64,000 nucleotides of DNA, from NCBI RefSeq assembly GCF_001429045.1, contig NZ_LMHY01000030.1, positions 147,365-211,364 on the forward strand. The letters are read 5' to 3'. The notes beneath the pieces are model-generated. The model was given only the letters and a program-made list of their open reading frames with translations, had not been told where the DNA came from and ran no database searches. Every line of letters starts with the position of its first letter. The stretch's first letter is position 1. A program made the translations under genes and the position numbers. This stretch comes from Pseudomonas sp. Root71. GTDB taxonomy: Bacteria; Pseudomonadota; Gammaproteobacteria; Pseudomonadales; Pseudomonadaceae. Positions 44,042-53,052 of this stretch are shown here, piece by piece.

Positions 44042-45184
44042 TCAAACCTGCGCGATCCACTTGCGATGGGTATGGATCGACATCAAAACCCCAAACGCTG
44101 ACAGTAGCGTCACCAGCGAAGTTCCTCCGTAGCTAATGAAAGGCAACGGCACCCCCACCACCGGCAACAGGCCACTGACCATACCGATGTTGACGAAAAC
44201 ATAAACAAAAAACGTCATGGTCAGGCTGCCCGCGAGCAACTTGCCGAACAATGTCTGCGCTTGGGCGGTAATCACCAGGCCGCGGCCGATCAACAGCAGG
44301 TAGATCAGCAACAGCGCGCAGATCCCCACCAGGCCGAACTCTTCACCCAGTACCGCAATGATGAAGTCGGTATGGCTTTCCGGCAGGAAGTCCAAGTGCG
44401 ACTGGGTACCCAGCAACCAGCCCTTGCCGAACACACCACCGGAGCCGATGGCGGCCTTGGACTGGATGATGTTCCAGCCGGTACCGAGCGGATCGCTCTC
44501 CGGGTCGAGGAACGTCAGGATTCGCTGCTTCTGGTAGTCGTGCATGATGAAGAACCACATGGCAATCGCCACGGGAACGGCGGCGGCCAGCACGCTGAGG
44601 ATCCAGCGCCAGCGCAGGCCACCCATGAACAGCACGAATGCGCCGCCGGCCAGGATCAGCAGCGAAGTGCCCAGGTCCGGTTGCCGCACGATCAGAATGA
44701 ACGGCACGCCGATCAGCATCAGGCTGACGCCCACATGTTTGAGCTGGGGCGGCAATGTGCGTTTGGACAAATACCAGGCAATGGTCGCCGGCATCAGGAT
44801 CTTCATGAATTCCGAGGGCTGGAAGCGAATCACCCCGGGAATATTGATCCAGCGGGTAGCGCCCATGGCGTTGTGGCCCATGATGTCCACCACCAGCAAC
44901 AGCATCACCCCGACCACGTAGCCCAGTGGCACCCAGCGTGCCATGAATCGCGGCTCGAACTGGGCGATGACGATCATCGACACCAGGCCGATGCCAAACG
45001 AAGTGGCTTGCTTGCCCAGCAGATCCCAGCTCTTGCCGCTGGCCGAATACAGCACGAACAGGCTGCCGGCGGCGAGGGTCAGCAGCAGGATCAGCAGCGG
45101 GCCGTCAATGTGCAGGCGTTGTAGCAGCGTCGCACGGCGACGCATCACATCCTCACTGGAGAGCATGCGATCAAAATTATTCAT
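44042..45184 (-). CDS. rodA: Peptidoglycan polymerase RodA (SEDS)
   Basis: This 380-residue SEDS glycosyltransferase polymerises lipid II for side-wall growth with PBP2. It has about ten membrane helices and the SEDS signatures FQPSEFMKI and GLPLPFISYGG-like GVPLPFISYGGTSL. The ATG at 45184 lies 8 bases inside mrdA, indicating coupling with its partner. In-frame upstream sequence is the shadow of mrdA. Confidence 0.96.
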   Translation of the reverse strand: MNNFDRMLSSEDVMRRRATLLQRLHIDGPLLILLLTLAAGSLFVLYSASGKSWDLLGKQATSFGIGLVSMIVIAQFEPRFMARWVPLGYVVGVMLLLVVDIMGHNAMGATRWINIPGVIRFQPSEFMKILMPATIAWYLSKRTLPPQLKHVGVSLMLIGVPFILIVRQPDLGTSLLILAGGAFVLFMGGLRWRWILSVLAAAVPVAIAMWFFIMHDYQKQRILTFLDPESDPLGTGWNIIQSKAAIGSGGVFGKGWLLGTQSHLDFLPESHTDFIIAVLGEEFGLVGICALLLIYLLLIGRGLVITAQAQTLFGKLLAGSLTMTFFVYVFVNIGMVSGLLPVVGVPLPFISYGGTSLVTLLSAFGVLMSIHTHRKWIAQV

Positions 45185-47072
45185 CACGGGCCGTGGCCTC
45201 CGCGCTAGTAGGGCTGGCGTATTCGGCTTTGAGGTGCCCGTTCTGGTCGAGCAACCAGGCGTCCATGATCTGACGCACGACTGGCGCGGCGACGCCGGAG
45301 CCGGACTCACCGTTCTCGACCATCACCGACACCACGATCTGCGGATCGTCCGCCGGGGCGAAGCCCACGAACAAGGCGTGGTCGCGGTGGCGCTCCTGAA
45401 CCTTGGAGCGGTCGTACTTCTCGCCCTGCTTGATCGCGACCACCTGGGCCGTACCACTCTTGCCCGCGATACGGTACTGCGCACCGATCGAAGCCTTGCG
45501 TGCGGTACCGCGGGCGCCGTGCATCACCTGCTGCATGCCGTGGTTGACCTTGGTCCAGTCAGACGGATCGCGCAGGATAATGTCCGGCATCGGGTTCTGA
45601 TCCACCGGTTTCTCGCCTTCGATGGTCTTGGCCAGGTGAGGACGGTTCCAGATGCCTTTGTTGGCCACCAGCGCCGTGGCCTGGGCCAGCTGCAGTGGGG
45701 TCGACTGCATGTAGCCCTGACCGATCCCGAGAATCAGCGTTTCGCCCGGGAACCATGCCTGGCGACGGGTCGCGCGCTTCCATTCGCGGGTCGGCATCAG
45801 ACCCGGCGATTCCTCGAACATGTCCAGGGAAACCTTCTGACCGATACCGAACTTGGACAGATACGACGACAACCGATCGATCCCCAGCTTGTGGGCAAGG
45901 TCATAGAAGTAAGTGTCGTTGGAACGCATGATCGCCGTGTCGAGGTCGACAAAACCATCACCGGTGCGGTTCCAGTTGCGGTACTTGTGATCGTAGTTGG
46001 GCAGCATGTAGTAACCGGGGTCGAACACCCGGGTCGAGGCCGTCACCACGCCCGAATCCAGACCGGCAATCGCCACAGCAGGCTTGATGGTCGAACCCGG
46101 CGGGTACAGACCGCGCAATACGCGGTTGAACAGCGGCCGGTCGATGGAGTCGCGCAGTTCGGAATAGGCCTTGGAACTGATGCCGGTGACGAACAGGTTC
46201 GGATCGAAGCTCGGCTGACTGACCATCGCCAGCACCTCGCCGGTTTTCGGGTTCAGGGCAACCACCGCACCACGACGACCGCCGAGCGCGGCTTCGGCGG
46301 CTTCCTGCAATTTGATGTCCAGGCTCAGGACGATGTCTTTGCCGGAAACCGGTTCGGTGCGCTTGAGCACCCGCAATACACGGCCCCGAGCGTTGGTCTC
46401 GACCTCCTCGTAACCCACCTGACCATGCAGCTCCGGCTCATAAAAGCGCTCGATGCCGGTTTTGCCGATCTGATGGGTGCCGCTATAACTGACCGGGTCC
46501 AGAGACTTGAGCTCTTTCTCGTTGATCCGCCCCATGTAGCCCACCGAGTGCGCAAAATGCGCGCCCTGGGGATAGTGACGAACCAGTTGCGCGACCACTT
46601 CCACCCCCGGCAGCCTGAACTGGTTCACGGCAATTCGCGCGATCTGCTCTTCAGTCAGCTCAAACAGGATCGGCACCGGCTCGAACGGCCGACGCCCCTG
46701 ACGCATGCGCTTCTCAAAGATCACCCGGTCCTCGGGTGTCAGCTCCAGCACTTCGACGATCACGTCGAGTACTTGCTGCCAATCGCCAGAACGCTCGCGG
46801 GTCATGCTCAGGCTGAAACTGGGCCGGTTGTCGGCAATCACAACGCCATTGCGGTCGAAAATCAGCCCGCGAGTGGGTGGAATCGGCTGCACATGGACGC
46901 GGTTGTTTTCCGACAGGGTCGAATGGTACTCGTACTGGATCACTTGCAAGAAATACAGGCGAGCGATCAGTACGCCAATCAGCGCTACCACCGCAATTGC
47001 GCCGAACACGACGCGCCCACGCACCAGACGGGCGTCTTTTTCGTGGTCCTTGATGCGGATCGGCTGGGACAT
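45177..47072 (-). CDS. mrdA: Penicillin-binding protein 2, elongation transpeptidase
   Basis: This 631-residue class B PBP crosslinks peptidoglycan in the elongasome. One N-terminal membrane helix (about 20-42), a dimerisation/pedestal region, and a transpeptidase domain with S327-K330 in GSTIKP, the SND motif in MRSNDTYFY and KSG in AGKSGTAQV. The ATG at 47072 gives the family start MSQPIRIKDHEKDARLVRGR. It follows rlmH by 10 bases. Confidence 0.96.
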   Translation of the reverse strand: MSQPIRIKDHEKDARLVRGRVVFGAIAVVALIGVLIARLYFLQVIQYEYHSTLSENNRVHVQPIPPTRGLIFDRNGVVIADNRPSFSLSMTRERSGDWQQVLDVIVEVLELTPEDRVIFEKRMRQGRRPFEPVPILFELTEEQIARIAVNQFRLPGVEVVAQLVRHYPQGAHFAHSVGYMGRINEKELKSLDPVSYSGTHQIGKTGIERFYEPELHGQVGYEEVETNARGRVLRVLKRTEPVSGKDIVLSLDIKLQEAAEAALGGRRGAVVALNPKTGEVLAMVSQPSFDPNLFVTGISSKAYSELRDSIDRPLFNRVLRGLYPPGSTIKPAVAIAGLDSGVVTASTRVFDPGYYMLPNYDHKYRNWNRTGDGFVDLDTAIMRSNDTYFYDLAHKLGIDRLSSYLSKFGIGQKVSLDMFEESPGLMPTREWKRATRRQAWFPGETLILGIGQGYMQSTPLQLAQATALVANKGIWNRPHLAKTIEGEKPVDQNPMPDIILRDPSDWTKVNHGMQQVMHGARGTARKASIGAQYRIAGKSGTAQVVAIKQGEKYDRSKVQERHRDHALFVGFAPADDPQIVVSVMVENGESGSGVAAPVVRQIMDAWLLDQNGHLKAEYASPTSAEATARDE

Positions 47073-47082
47073 GGGGGCAGAA

Positions 47083-47550
47083 CTACTTGTGGTAAGGGTG
47101 ACCGGACAGCACGGTCCAGGCACGGTACATCTGTTCGCCGATCAGGATCCGCACCAGCGGGTGCGGCAAGGTCAGCGGCGACAACGACCAGCGCTGGTCA
47201 GCCCGCGCACAGACTTCCGGCGCCAGCCCTTCGGGGCCACCGACCATGAAGTTGACGGTGCGTGAGTCCAGCCGCCAGCGATCGAGTTCGACCGCCAGTT
47301 GCTCGGTGCTCCAGGGCTTGCCATGGACTTCGAGAGTGACAATCCGCTCGTTCGGCCCGACCTTGGCCAGCATGGCTTCGCCTTCCTGGCGGATGAAACG
47401 GGCCACGTCGGCGTTCTTGCCACGGGTATTGAGCGGAATTTCCACCAGTTCCAGCGCCAGCTCGGACGGAAGACGCTTGGCATATTCATGCCAGCCTTCT
47501 TCCACCCATTTGGGCATGCGTGAACCGACGGCGATCAGTCGCAGTCGCAC
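47083..47550 (-). CDS. rlmH: 23S rRNA pseudouridine-1915 N3-methyltransferase
   Basis: This 155-residue SPOUT methyltransferase modifies pseudouridine 1915 of 23S rRNA in the 70S ribosome. The trefoil-knot SAM site is VGGPEGLAPEV, followed by LSPLTLPHPLVRILIGEQMY. Complete; 9 bases after rsfS. Confidence 0.96.
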   Translation of the reverse strand: MRLRLIAVGSRMPKWVEEGWHEYAKRLPSELALELVEIPLNTRGKNADVARFIRQEGEAMLAKVGPNERIVTLEVHGKPWSTEQLAVELDRWRLDSRTVNFMVGGPEGLAPEVCARADQRWSLSPLTLPHPLVRILIGEQMYRAWTVLSGHPYHK

Positions 47551-47559
47551 AGCGGTCCC

Positions 47560-48054
47560 TTATTCCTGGTCTTTGTTGAGCTTGTTGAAGTGCTCGTGAC
47601 CAACTTCAGGGCTGTGGTGCTTGCCATCGGCTGCACGGCTCTGCTCGGCACCTTTCCACAGGCGCTCCAGGTCGTAGAACTGACGGGCGTTGGAGGTCAT
47701 CATATGAACGATCACGTCGTCCATGTCCAACAGCACCCAGTCGCTGTCGCCCTTGCCTTCTTCACCCAGCGGCTTGATACCCAGGGCTTTGACGGCCTCG
47801 CGAACCTTGTCCAGCATCGCGCCGATCTGGCGGTTGGAGGTACCGGTGGCGATGATCATGTAGTCAGTGATGCTCTGCTTGTCGCGAACATCAATCACCA
47901 GCACGTCCTGGGCCTTGACGTCTTCCAGGGCGGCTACGGCGATCTTGACCAGCTCGTCGCCTTTAGGCGGCTCGGCGGCGAGGACCTTTTCCGGCAACGG
48001 GGCACTCTTGAATGTGCCTTTGCGTTTTACTTTGCTTTCGTTGTTGCTCGTCAT
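47560..48054 (-). CDS. rsfS: Ribosomal silencing factor RsfS
   Basis: This 164-residue protein binds uL14 and keeps the large subunit from joining the small one in poor conditions. The family core runs from DELVKIAVAALEDVKAQDV to YDLERLWKGA, including DYMIIATGTSNRQ. An N-terminal extension of about 30 and a C-terminal tail of about 25 residues are longer than in E. coli. It lies between nadD and rlmH, as usual. Confidence 0.94.
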   Translation of the reverse strand: MTSNNESKVKRKGTFKSAPLPEKVLAAEPPKGDELVKIAVAALEDVKAQDVLVIDVRDKQSITDYMIIATGTSNRQIGAMLDKVREAVKALGIKPLGEEGKGDSDWVLLDMDDVIVHMMTSNARQFYDLERLWKGAEQSRAADGKHHSPEVGHEHFNKLNKDQE

Positions 48055-48127
48055 ATAAAACTCGTTTTGCTCGTATGTTCGGGCGCTTCAATACACGTTG
48101 TTGCCACGTGCCTTGAGGCACTCCTAT

Positions 48128-48817
48128 TCAGTTCGACGCACGGTACAGACCGTGCGCATCGATGTAGGCCAGGACCGCGTCGGGCACCAGGAAACGTACC
48201 GACTTACCGCTGGCCAGCAGTTGACGGATCTGGGTGGCGGATACCGCGAGCGGTGTCTGCCAGACGAATGCAATCTGTCCGCTCGGCCCTTTGAGGGCCA
48301 GCGGGTCGCTCACCGAGCGCGCTGCCAGCAGGTTGCGCAAGGCATCCGGCGGTTCGCTGTCGGCATCCGGGCGTTGCAACACCAGGATATGGCAATGCTG
48401 GAGCAACTCTTCCCAGCGGTGCCAAGTGGGCAGGCCGCAAAAAGCGTCCCAGCCCAAAAGCAGAAAAACCTGGTCGGATTCGGCCAGTTCGGCGCGCATC
48501 AGTTCCAGGGTATCAATGGTGTAGGACGGTTTGTCCCGCTGCAATTCGCGGGCGTCCACCACCAACGGCGCCACACCGGCCACCGCGCACTCGACCATCG
48601 CCAGACGGTCTTTTGCCGACACCTGCGGCTTGTCCCGATGGGGCGGCCTGGCACTGGGTGTCAGGCGCAACTCATCGAGGGCCAGGGTTTCGGCGACTTC
48701 CAGCGCACCGCGCAAATGGCCGATGTGCACCGGGTCGAACGTTCCGCCCAGCACGCCAATGCGGCGAGGGGCTGGCTCGCTGGCAGTGACCGGGGCTGAC
48801 GGGTCGAAGTCGCCCAA
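48128..48817 (-). CDS. nadD: Nicotinate-nucleotide adenylyltransferase
   Basis: This 229-residue enzyme makes nicotinate adenine dinucleotide in NAD synthesis. It has the nucleotidyltransferase motif GGTFDPVHIGH and the late SATQIR motif. The start is a TTG at 48817, two bases after the proA stop, supported by AGGAG 12 bases upstream inside proA; this adds about 15 residues before the usual family start (RRIGVLGG) and no nearer start codon is available. Confidence 0.93.
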   Translation of the reverse strand: MGDFDPSAPVTASEPAPRRIGVLGGTFDPVHIGHLRGALEVAETLALDELRLTPSARPPHRDKPQVSAKDRLAMVECAVAGVAPLVVDARELQRDKPSYTIDTLELMRAELAESDQVFLLLGWDAFCGLPTWHRWEELLQHCHILVLQRPDADSEPPDALRNLLAARSVSDPLALKGPSGQIAFVWQTPLAVSATQIRQLLASGKSVRFLVPDAVLAYIDAHGLYRASN

Positions 48818-48818
48818 G

Positions 48819-50090
48819 TCAGACCGGCTCCTGTCCGCGCAGCTGCCCGTCGCCGACCACGATGTACTTCTCGCAGGTCAGTCCTTCGAGGCCCACCGGG
48901 CCGCGGGCGTGCAGCTTATCAGTAGAAATGCCGATCTCGGCACCCAATCCGTATTCGAAGCCATCGGCGAAGCATGTCGGGGTATTGATCATCACCGACG
49001 AGGAATCGACTTCAGCCACGAAACGCCGGGTGTCGCCCTGGTGTTCGCTGACAATCGAATCGGTGTGATGGGAGCCGTAATGATTGATGTGTTCGATGGC
49101 CTGGTCCAGTCCGTCGACCACGCGGATCGACAGAATTGCCGCCAGGTACTCGGTGCTCCAGTCTTGCTCGGTGGCCGGCACGGCCTCGATGATCGCCCGG
49201 GTGCGCTCGCAACCGCGCAGCTCGACGCCTTTTTCGCGGAACTGGGCAGCCATCGCCGGCAGGAACTCCTTGGCGACGGTTTGATCCACCAGCAGCGTTT
49301 CCATGGCTCCGCAGATGCCATAACGGTAAGTCTTGGCGTTGAACGCGATGCGCTGGGCCTTGGTCAGGTCGGCATGTTCACTCACGTAAACGTGGCAGAT
49401 GCCGTCCAGGTGCTTGATCACCGGGACACGGGCATCACGGCTGACGCGCTCGATCAGGCCACGGCCGCCGCGCGGTACGATGACATCGACGTACTCAGGC
49501 ATGGTGATCAGCGCGCCGACGGCAGCGCGATCGGTGGTTTCGACCACTTGCACCACCGCGGCCGGCAGATCGGCCTCGGCCAGGCCACGCTGAATGCAGG
49601 CGGCGATGGCGCGATTGGAATGAATCGCCTCGGAACCGCCACGCAGGATGGTTGCGTTACCGGACTTCAGGCACAGGCTCGCGGCATCGATGGTCACGTT
49701 CGGCCGCGACTCGTAGATGATTCCGATCACGCCCAACGGCACACGCATCTTGCCGACCTGAATACCGGACGGACGGAAGCTCATGTCGCGGATCGCGCCT
49801 ACCGGGTCCGGCAGGGCCGCTACCTGACGCAGGCCGACGATCATGCCATCGATACGCGCCGGGGTCAGCGCCAGGCGTTCGAGCAGGGCCGGCTCAAGAC
49901 CATTGGCACGACCGGCGGCCAAATCCTGTTCATTGGCCGCCGTCAGCTCGGCGCGGGCAGCGTCCAGCGCGTTGGCGGTGGCCTGCAGGGCGCGGTTCTT
50001 CTGCGCGGTACTGGCACGGCCGATCACGCGGGAAGCTTCGCGGGCAGCGCGACCCAGGCGGGTCATATAGTCAAGAACGGACTCAGTCAT
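48819..50090 (-). CDS. proA: Glutamate-5-semialdehyde dehydrogenase (gamma-glutamyl phosphate reductase)
   Basis: This 423-residue enzyme catalyses the second step of proline synthesis. It contains MRVPLGVIGIIYESRPNVT, KSGNATILRGGSEA, VPRGGRGLIE and the catalytic cysteine in YRYGICGAMETLLVD. The ATG at 50090 gives the normal start (MTESVLDYMTRLGRAAREAS). It is the first gene of the leftward run down to dacA. Confidence 0.96.
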   Translation of the reverse strand: MTESVLDYMTRLGRAAREASRVIGRASTAQKNRALQATANALDAARAELTAANEQDLAAGRANGLEPALLERLALTPARIDGMIVGLRQVAALPDPVGAIRDMSFRPSGIQVGKMRVPLGVIGIIYESRPNVTIDAASLCLKSGNATILRGGSEAIHSNRAIAACIQRGLAEADLPAAVVQVVETTDRAAVGALITMPEYVDVIVPRGGRGLIERVSRDARVPVIKHLDGICHVYVSEHADLTKAQRIAFNAKTYRYGICGAMETLLVDQTVAKEFLPAMAAQFREKGVELRGCERTRAIIEAVPATEQDWSTEYLAAILSIRVVDGLDQAIEHINHYGSHHTDSIVSEHQGDTRRFVAEVDSSSVMINTPTCFADGFEYGLGAEIGISTDKLHARGPVGLEGLTCEKYIVVGDGQLRGQEPV

Positions 50091-50279
50091 GGTCTGGCGT
50101 GGTCTTTGATTAGGTCTTGGTAAAGAGTAAAGCGACAGATTATAGCTGTCGCGCCCACTGACTAACAGCGGTGACAGGCGGATGGTCGAAATGGAGGGCA
50201 ATTTGCCGATGTTCAGCCGGGATTAAGCCGCAAATTGTTATCATCACGACTCATTCAGCCCTGACAAATGCCGGTCATC

Positions 50280-50978
50280 ATGTCCAACCTGACTGTTCGA
50301 GCGTCCGCCGTGAGCCTGCCCACGGGCCTCCCGGACGCGTTTTTCGACCGTGACGCGAAAATTCTGGCCCGGGACTTACTGGGCAAAGTCATTCGCCATC
50401 GGGTTGGTGACCTGTGGCTCAGTGCCAGGATCATCGAGACCGAAGCCTATTACTGTGCAGAAAAGGGTAGCCACGCGTCCCTCGGCTACACAGAAAAACG
50501 TAAGGCTTTGTTTCTGGATGGCGGCCACATCTATATGTATTACGCCCGGGGCGGCGATTCACTGAACTTCAGTGCCCAGGGTCCAGGTAACGCCGTGCTG
50601 ATCAAATCCGCCTACCCGTGGGTCGATCAATTGAGCGGGCCTGCCAGCCTTGCACAGATGCTATTGAACAATCCCGATGCCCAGGGCCGCCCTCGCCCGT
50701 CACAAAAACTCTGCGCCGGGCAAACCCTGTTGTGCAAGGCACTGGGCCTGAAAGTACCGGTGTGGGACGCCAAACGCTTCGATCATGAGGTGCTGCTGGT
50801 GGAACACGTCGGCCAGACGCCCGCCCACATCATCCAGACCACGCGGCTGGGCATCCCCCACGGGCGCGATGAACACCTGATGTACCGCTTCGTCGATGCA
50901 GCCTACGCGGCTTATTGCACGCGCAACCCGCTACGACGGGGCCAGGTCGAAGGTCGCGATTATTTTGTGCTGACCTGA
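50280..50978 (+). CDS. mpg: DNA-3-methyladenine glycosylase (AAG/MPG family)
   Basis: This protein of about 232 residues excises alkylated purines in base-excision repair. Family features are ARDLLGKVI, IIETEAY with the catalytic-type glutamate, YMYYARGGDSLNFS and RIGIPHG-like RLGIPHGRDE. The start is ambiguous: the ATG at 50280 is given, but an in-frame ATG at 50268 adds four residues and neither has a clear ribosome site. It is divergent from proA. Confidence 0.9.
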   Translation: MSNLTVRASAVSLPTGLPDAFFDRDAKILARDLLGKVIRHRVGDLWLSARIIETEAYYCAEKGSHASLGYTEKRKALFLDGGHIYMYYARGGDSLNFSAQGPGNAVLIKSAYPWVDQLSGPASLAQMLLNNPDAQGRPRPSQKLCAGQTLLCKALGLKVPVWDAKRFDHEVLLVEHVGQTPAHIIQTTRLGIPHGRDEHLMYRFVDAAYAAYCTRNPLRRGQVEGRDYFVLT

Positions 50979-51008
50979 GATTGGCTCAGACTTGATGCAA
51001 ACGGAGAT

Positions 51009-51106
51009 CCCCTGTGGGAGCGGGCTTGCCCGCGAAGGCGGCGTGTCAGGCGACGTCAATATTGACCGATAGGGCCTATTCGCGGGCAAGCCCGCTCCCA
51101 CAGGGG
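51009..51106. repeat. REP-type inverted pair, GGGCAAGCCCGC family
   Basis: Arms CCCCTGTGGGAGCGGGCTTG and CAAGCCCGCTCCCACAGGGG are exact mirrors. The spacer contains the perfect palindrome GTCAATATTGAC at 51055-51066. Confidence 0.92.
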
Positions 51107-51172
51107 TCAGTGGCGTATTCAAAGTTGCACTTATCCCCTGGAAGCAATTGAACATTTGATGGAGTGGTTTTT

Positions 51173-52489
51173 ATGGGCCCATGGCTCGATAGCGTGACCG
51201 GATGGTTGGCGGTCAACCCGCAGTGGCTGGCGGCAGCGGTATTCATCGTGGCCTTTGTGGAATGCCTGGCGATTGCCGGGCTGATCGTTCCCGGCACGGT
51301 GTTACTGTTCGCCGTGGCGGTACTGGCAGGCAGTGGCGCGCTGACGCTCAGTGAGACGCTCTTGCTGGGTTTCGTCGCCGGGGTGCTGGGTGACGTCATT
51401 TCGTATTTTCTGGGACGGCACTTCCATCAGAACATCCGGCGCCTGCCGGGCTTGCGCCATCATCCGGAATGGATCGCCGGGGCCGAGTCATATTTCCAGC
51501 GCTACGGCATCGCCAGCCTGCTGGTCGGGCGTTTTATCGGCCCCCTGCGGCCCATGCTGCCCATGGTGGCCGGCATGTGCGACATGCCTTTCCCGCGTTT
51601 CTTCGCTGTCAGCCTGCTGGCCGGCGCGGGTTGGTCTGTCGCTTATCTGATGCCTGGCTGGGCCACGGGCGCGGCAATCCGCTTGCCTTTACCCGAAGGT
51701 TTCTGGCTCCAGGCCGGGGTTGTTGCCGGCAGTATTGCTCTGATGGTCGGCTTGAGCGCGACCAGCAGTCTGCGCCGGCATCGCCGCGCGACATTGTTCA
51801 TTACCGGGATGAGTCTACTGATTCTTGCGGGGCTGTTTATCGGATATTCGCACCTGTCCGCACTCGATCAAGGCGTGATGACGCTGGTGCAGGAACATCG
51901 TAAACCGTTGCTGGATGAAGTAGCGGTGGTCTTCACGCTGATCGGCGAATTCCGCAACATGTTGCTGTTCAGTGCGCTACTGACCGGTTTGCTGCTGCTG
52001 ATGCGCCAATGGCAGCACGCGATTTTCGCGGGCAGCACGCTGCTCTTCACGGCACTGGCCAATACCGCGACCAAGTACTTTTTCGCCCGCGTGCGCCCCG
52101 AGGTGTTGAGCGACCCGCTCACCAGCTACAGCATGCCCAGCGGCCATGCTTCAGGGTCTTTCGCGCTGTTCCTGACCCTCGCCGTCCTGGCCGGCCGCGG
52201 GCAACCGCCCCGGATGCGTCTGACCTGGTTATTGGTGGGCTGCCTGCCCGCAATGGCGATTTCGCTTTCGCGGGTCTACCTCGGAGCGCATTGGCCGACG
52301 GATGTATTGGCCGGCGCAATGCTGGCAGCGTGTGTCTGCGCGGCCAGCCTGTGGCTGATCCAGCGCAAAGAACCGCTCAATGCTTTGCCGCCCAAGGTCT
52401 GGTGGCTGGTGTTGCCGGCGCTGCTGGCATTGTTCGGTTTCTTCGTGTTGCGGCATTTACCGCATACGATGTTGCGATATGCGTACTAG
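51173..52489 (+). CDS. Fused DedA-family / PAP2-phosphatase membrane protein
   Basis: This 438-residue inner-membrane protein joins two lipid-active modules. Residues 1-200 form a DedA (VTT/SNARE-associated) domain with E30 in the first helix and GRFIGPLRPMLPMVAG at 119-134. Residues 205-438 form a PAP2 phosphatase with the three motifs K301-to-RP309, PSGH 322-325 and SRVYLGAHWPTD 366-377, so all catalytic residues are present. Combining a lipid flippase-type fold with a lipid phosphatase suggests undecaprenyl-phosphate or phosphatidate recycling; this is inference. The ATG at 51173 follows GGAG. Confidence 0.9.
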   Translation: MGPWLDSVTGWLAVNPQWLAAAVFIVAFVECLAIAGLIVPGTVLLFAVAVLAGSGALTLSETLLLGFVAGVLGDVISYFLGRHFHQNIRRLPGLRHHPEWIAGAESYFQRYGIASLLVGRFIGPLRPMLPMVAGMCDMPFPRFFAVSLLAGAGWSVAYLMPGWATGAAIRLPLPEGFWLQAGVVAGSIALMVGLSATSSLRRHRRATLFITGMSLLILAGLFIGYSHLSALDQGVMTLVQEHRKPLLDEVAVVFTLIGEFRNMLLFSALLTGLLLLMRQWQHAIFAGSTLLFTALANTATKYFFARVRPEVLSDPLTSYSMPSGHASGSFALFLTLAVLAGRGQPPRMRLTWLLVGCLPAMAISLSRVYLGAHWPTDVLAGAMLAACVCAASLWLIQRKEPLNALPPKVWWLVLPALLALFGFFVLRHLPHTMLRYAY

Positions 52490-52497
52490 ATAAAACA

Positions 52498-52574
52498 GAA
52501 GATCGCAGCCTTCAGTCGCACCTACATGAATGGGGTGTTCGCCCTGTAGAAGCTGCCAAAGACTGCGATCTTCT
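52498..52574. repeat. Degenerate REP-type pair, GATCGCAGCC family
   Basis: The outer ends (AGAAGATCGCAG and CTGCGATCTTCT) still pair, but the inner parts (TTCAGTCGCACCTACA and TGTAGAAGCTGCCAAAGA) have several substitutions compared with the intact copies. It looks like an old copy. Confidence 0.75.
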
Positions 52575-52683
52575 CAACAATGCCAGGCAATCAATTTTTC
52601 AGTGACTCACTCAATCACTGCAGGTCAACCAGTAATCGCCTCCATACCAAACAACAACGACTCCTGATGACTTATATTAAATC

Positions 52684-53052
52684 TCAATCATCAAAAGGGA
52701 AGCTTGGCAAATTCGAGCCACTAACACCACGATATTTCTCAATGGCTACTTCGGCATGCCTGGCAACTTCACGAGCGACGGCAACATAGTCATCCAACTT
52801 CCAACGAACTTGCGTAGAGAATTTGATCATCGCCTCCCCCGCATAATCATCCCAGAGTCGTTGCTCAAAACTATCGCGATTGGCACCCTCACCCGAACGT
52901 CGCGCCAGGATCAACGCACTCGCCGCATTCGCCGCCGAGTTCGCCGCAAACTCAACGTCGACCTGTGGTGTATTTACAAAAACATACTTCACCATGACAC
53001 GGGAAAAGCACAACCCCCACAACGTACGTTCATCACCGCTTAAATCTCTCAC
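52684..53052 (-). CDS. Unrecognised 122-residue protein in an AT-rich patch
   Basis: I do not recognise this protein. The GTG at 53052 is well supported by TAAGGAG with a 7-base spacer; an ATG 16 codons upstream has none. The product is soluble, without signal peptide or membrane helix: a first part with TLWGLCFSRVMVKYVFV, an alanine-rich middle (EFAANSAANAASALILARR) and a charged helical end (DDYVAVAREVARHAEVAIEK) closing in SNLPSFPFDD. Base composition of the gene and its upstream region is lower in GC than the neighbours, and the gene ends near a decayed REP pair, which suggests an accessory acquisition. Confidence 0.72.
   Translation of the reverse strand: MRDLSGDERTLWGLCFSRVMVKYVFVNTPQVDVEFAANSAANAASALILARRSGEGANRDSFEQRLWDDYAGEAMIKFSTQVRWKLDDYVAVAREVARHAEVAIEKYRGVSGSNLPSFPFDD

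Noticed and set aside
44943..47249. Rightward 768-codon open frame opposite mrdA and rodA
   Set aside because: It crosses the boundaries of two clear cell-wall genes and carries no recognisable motif.
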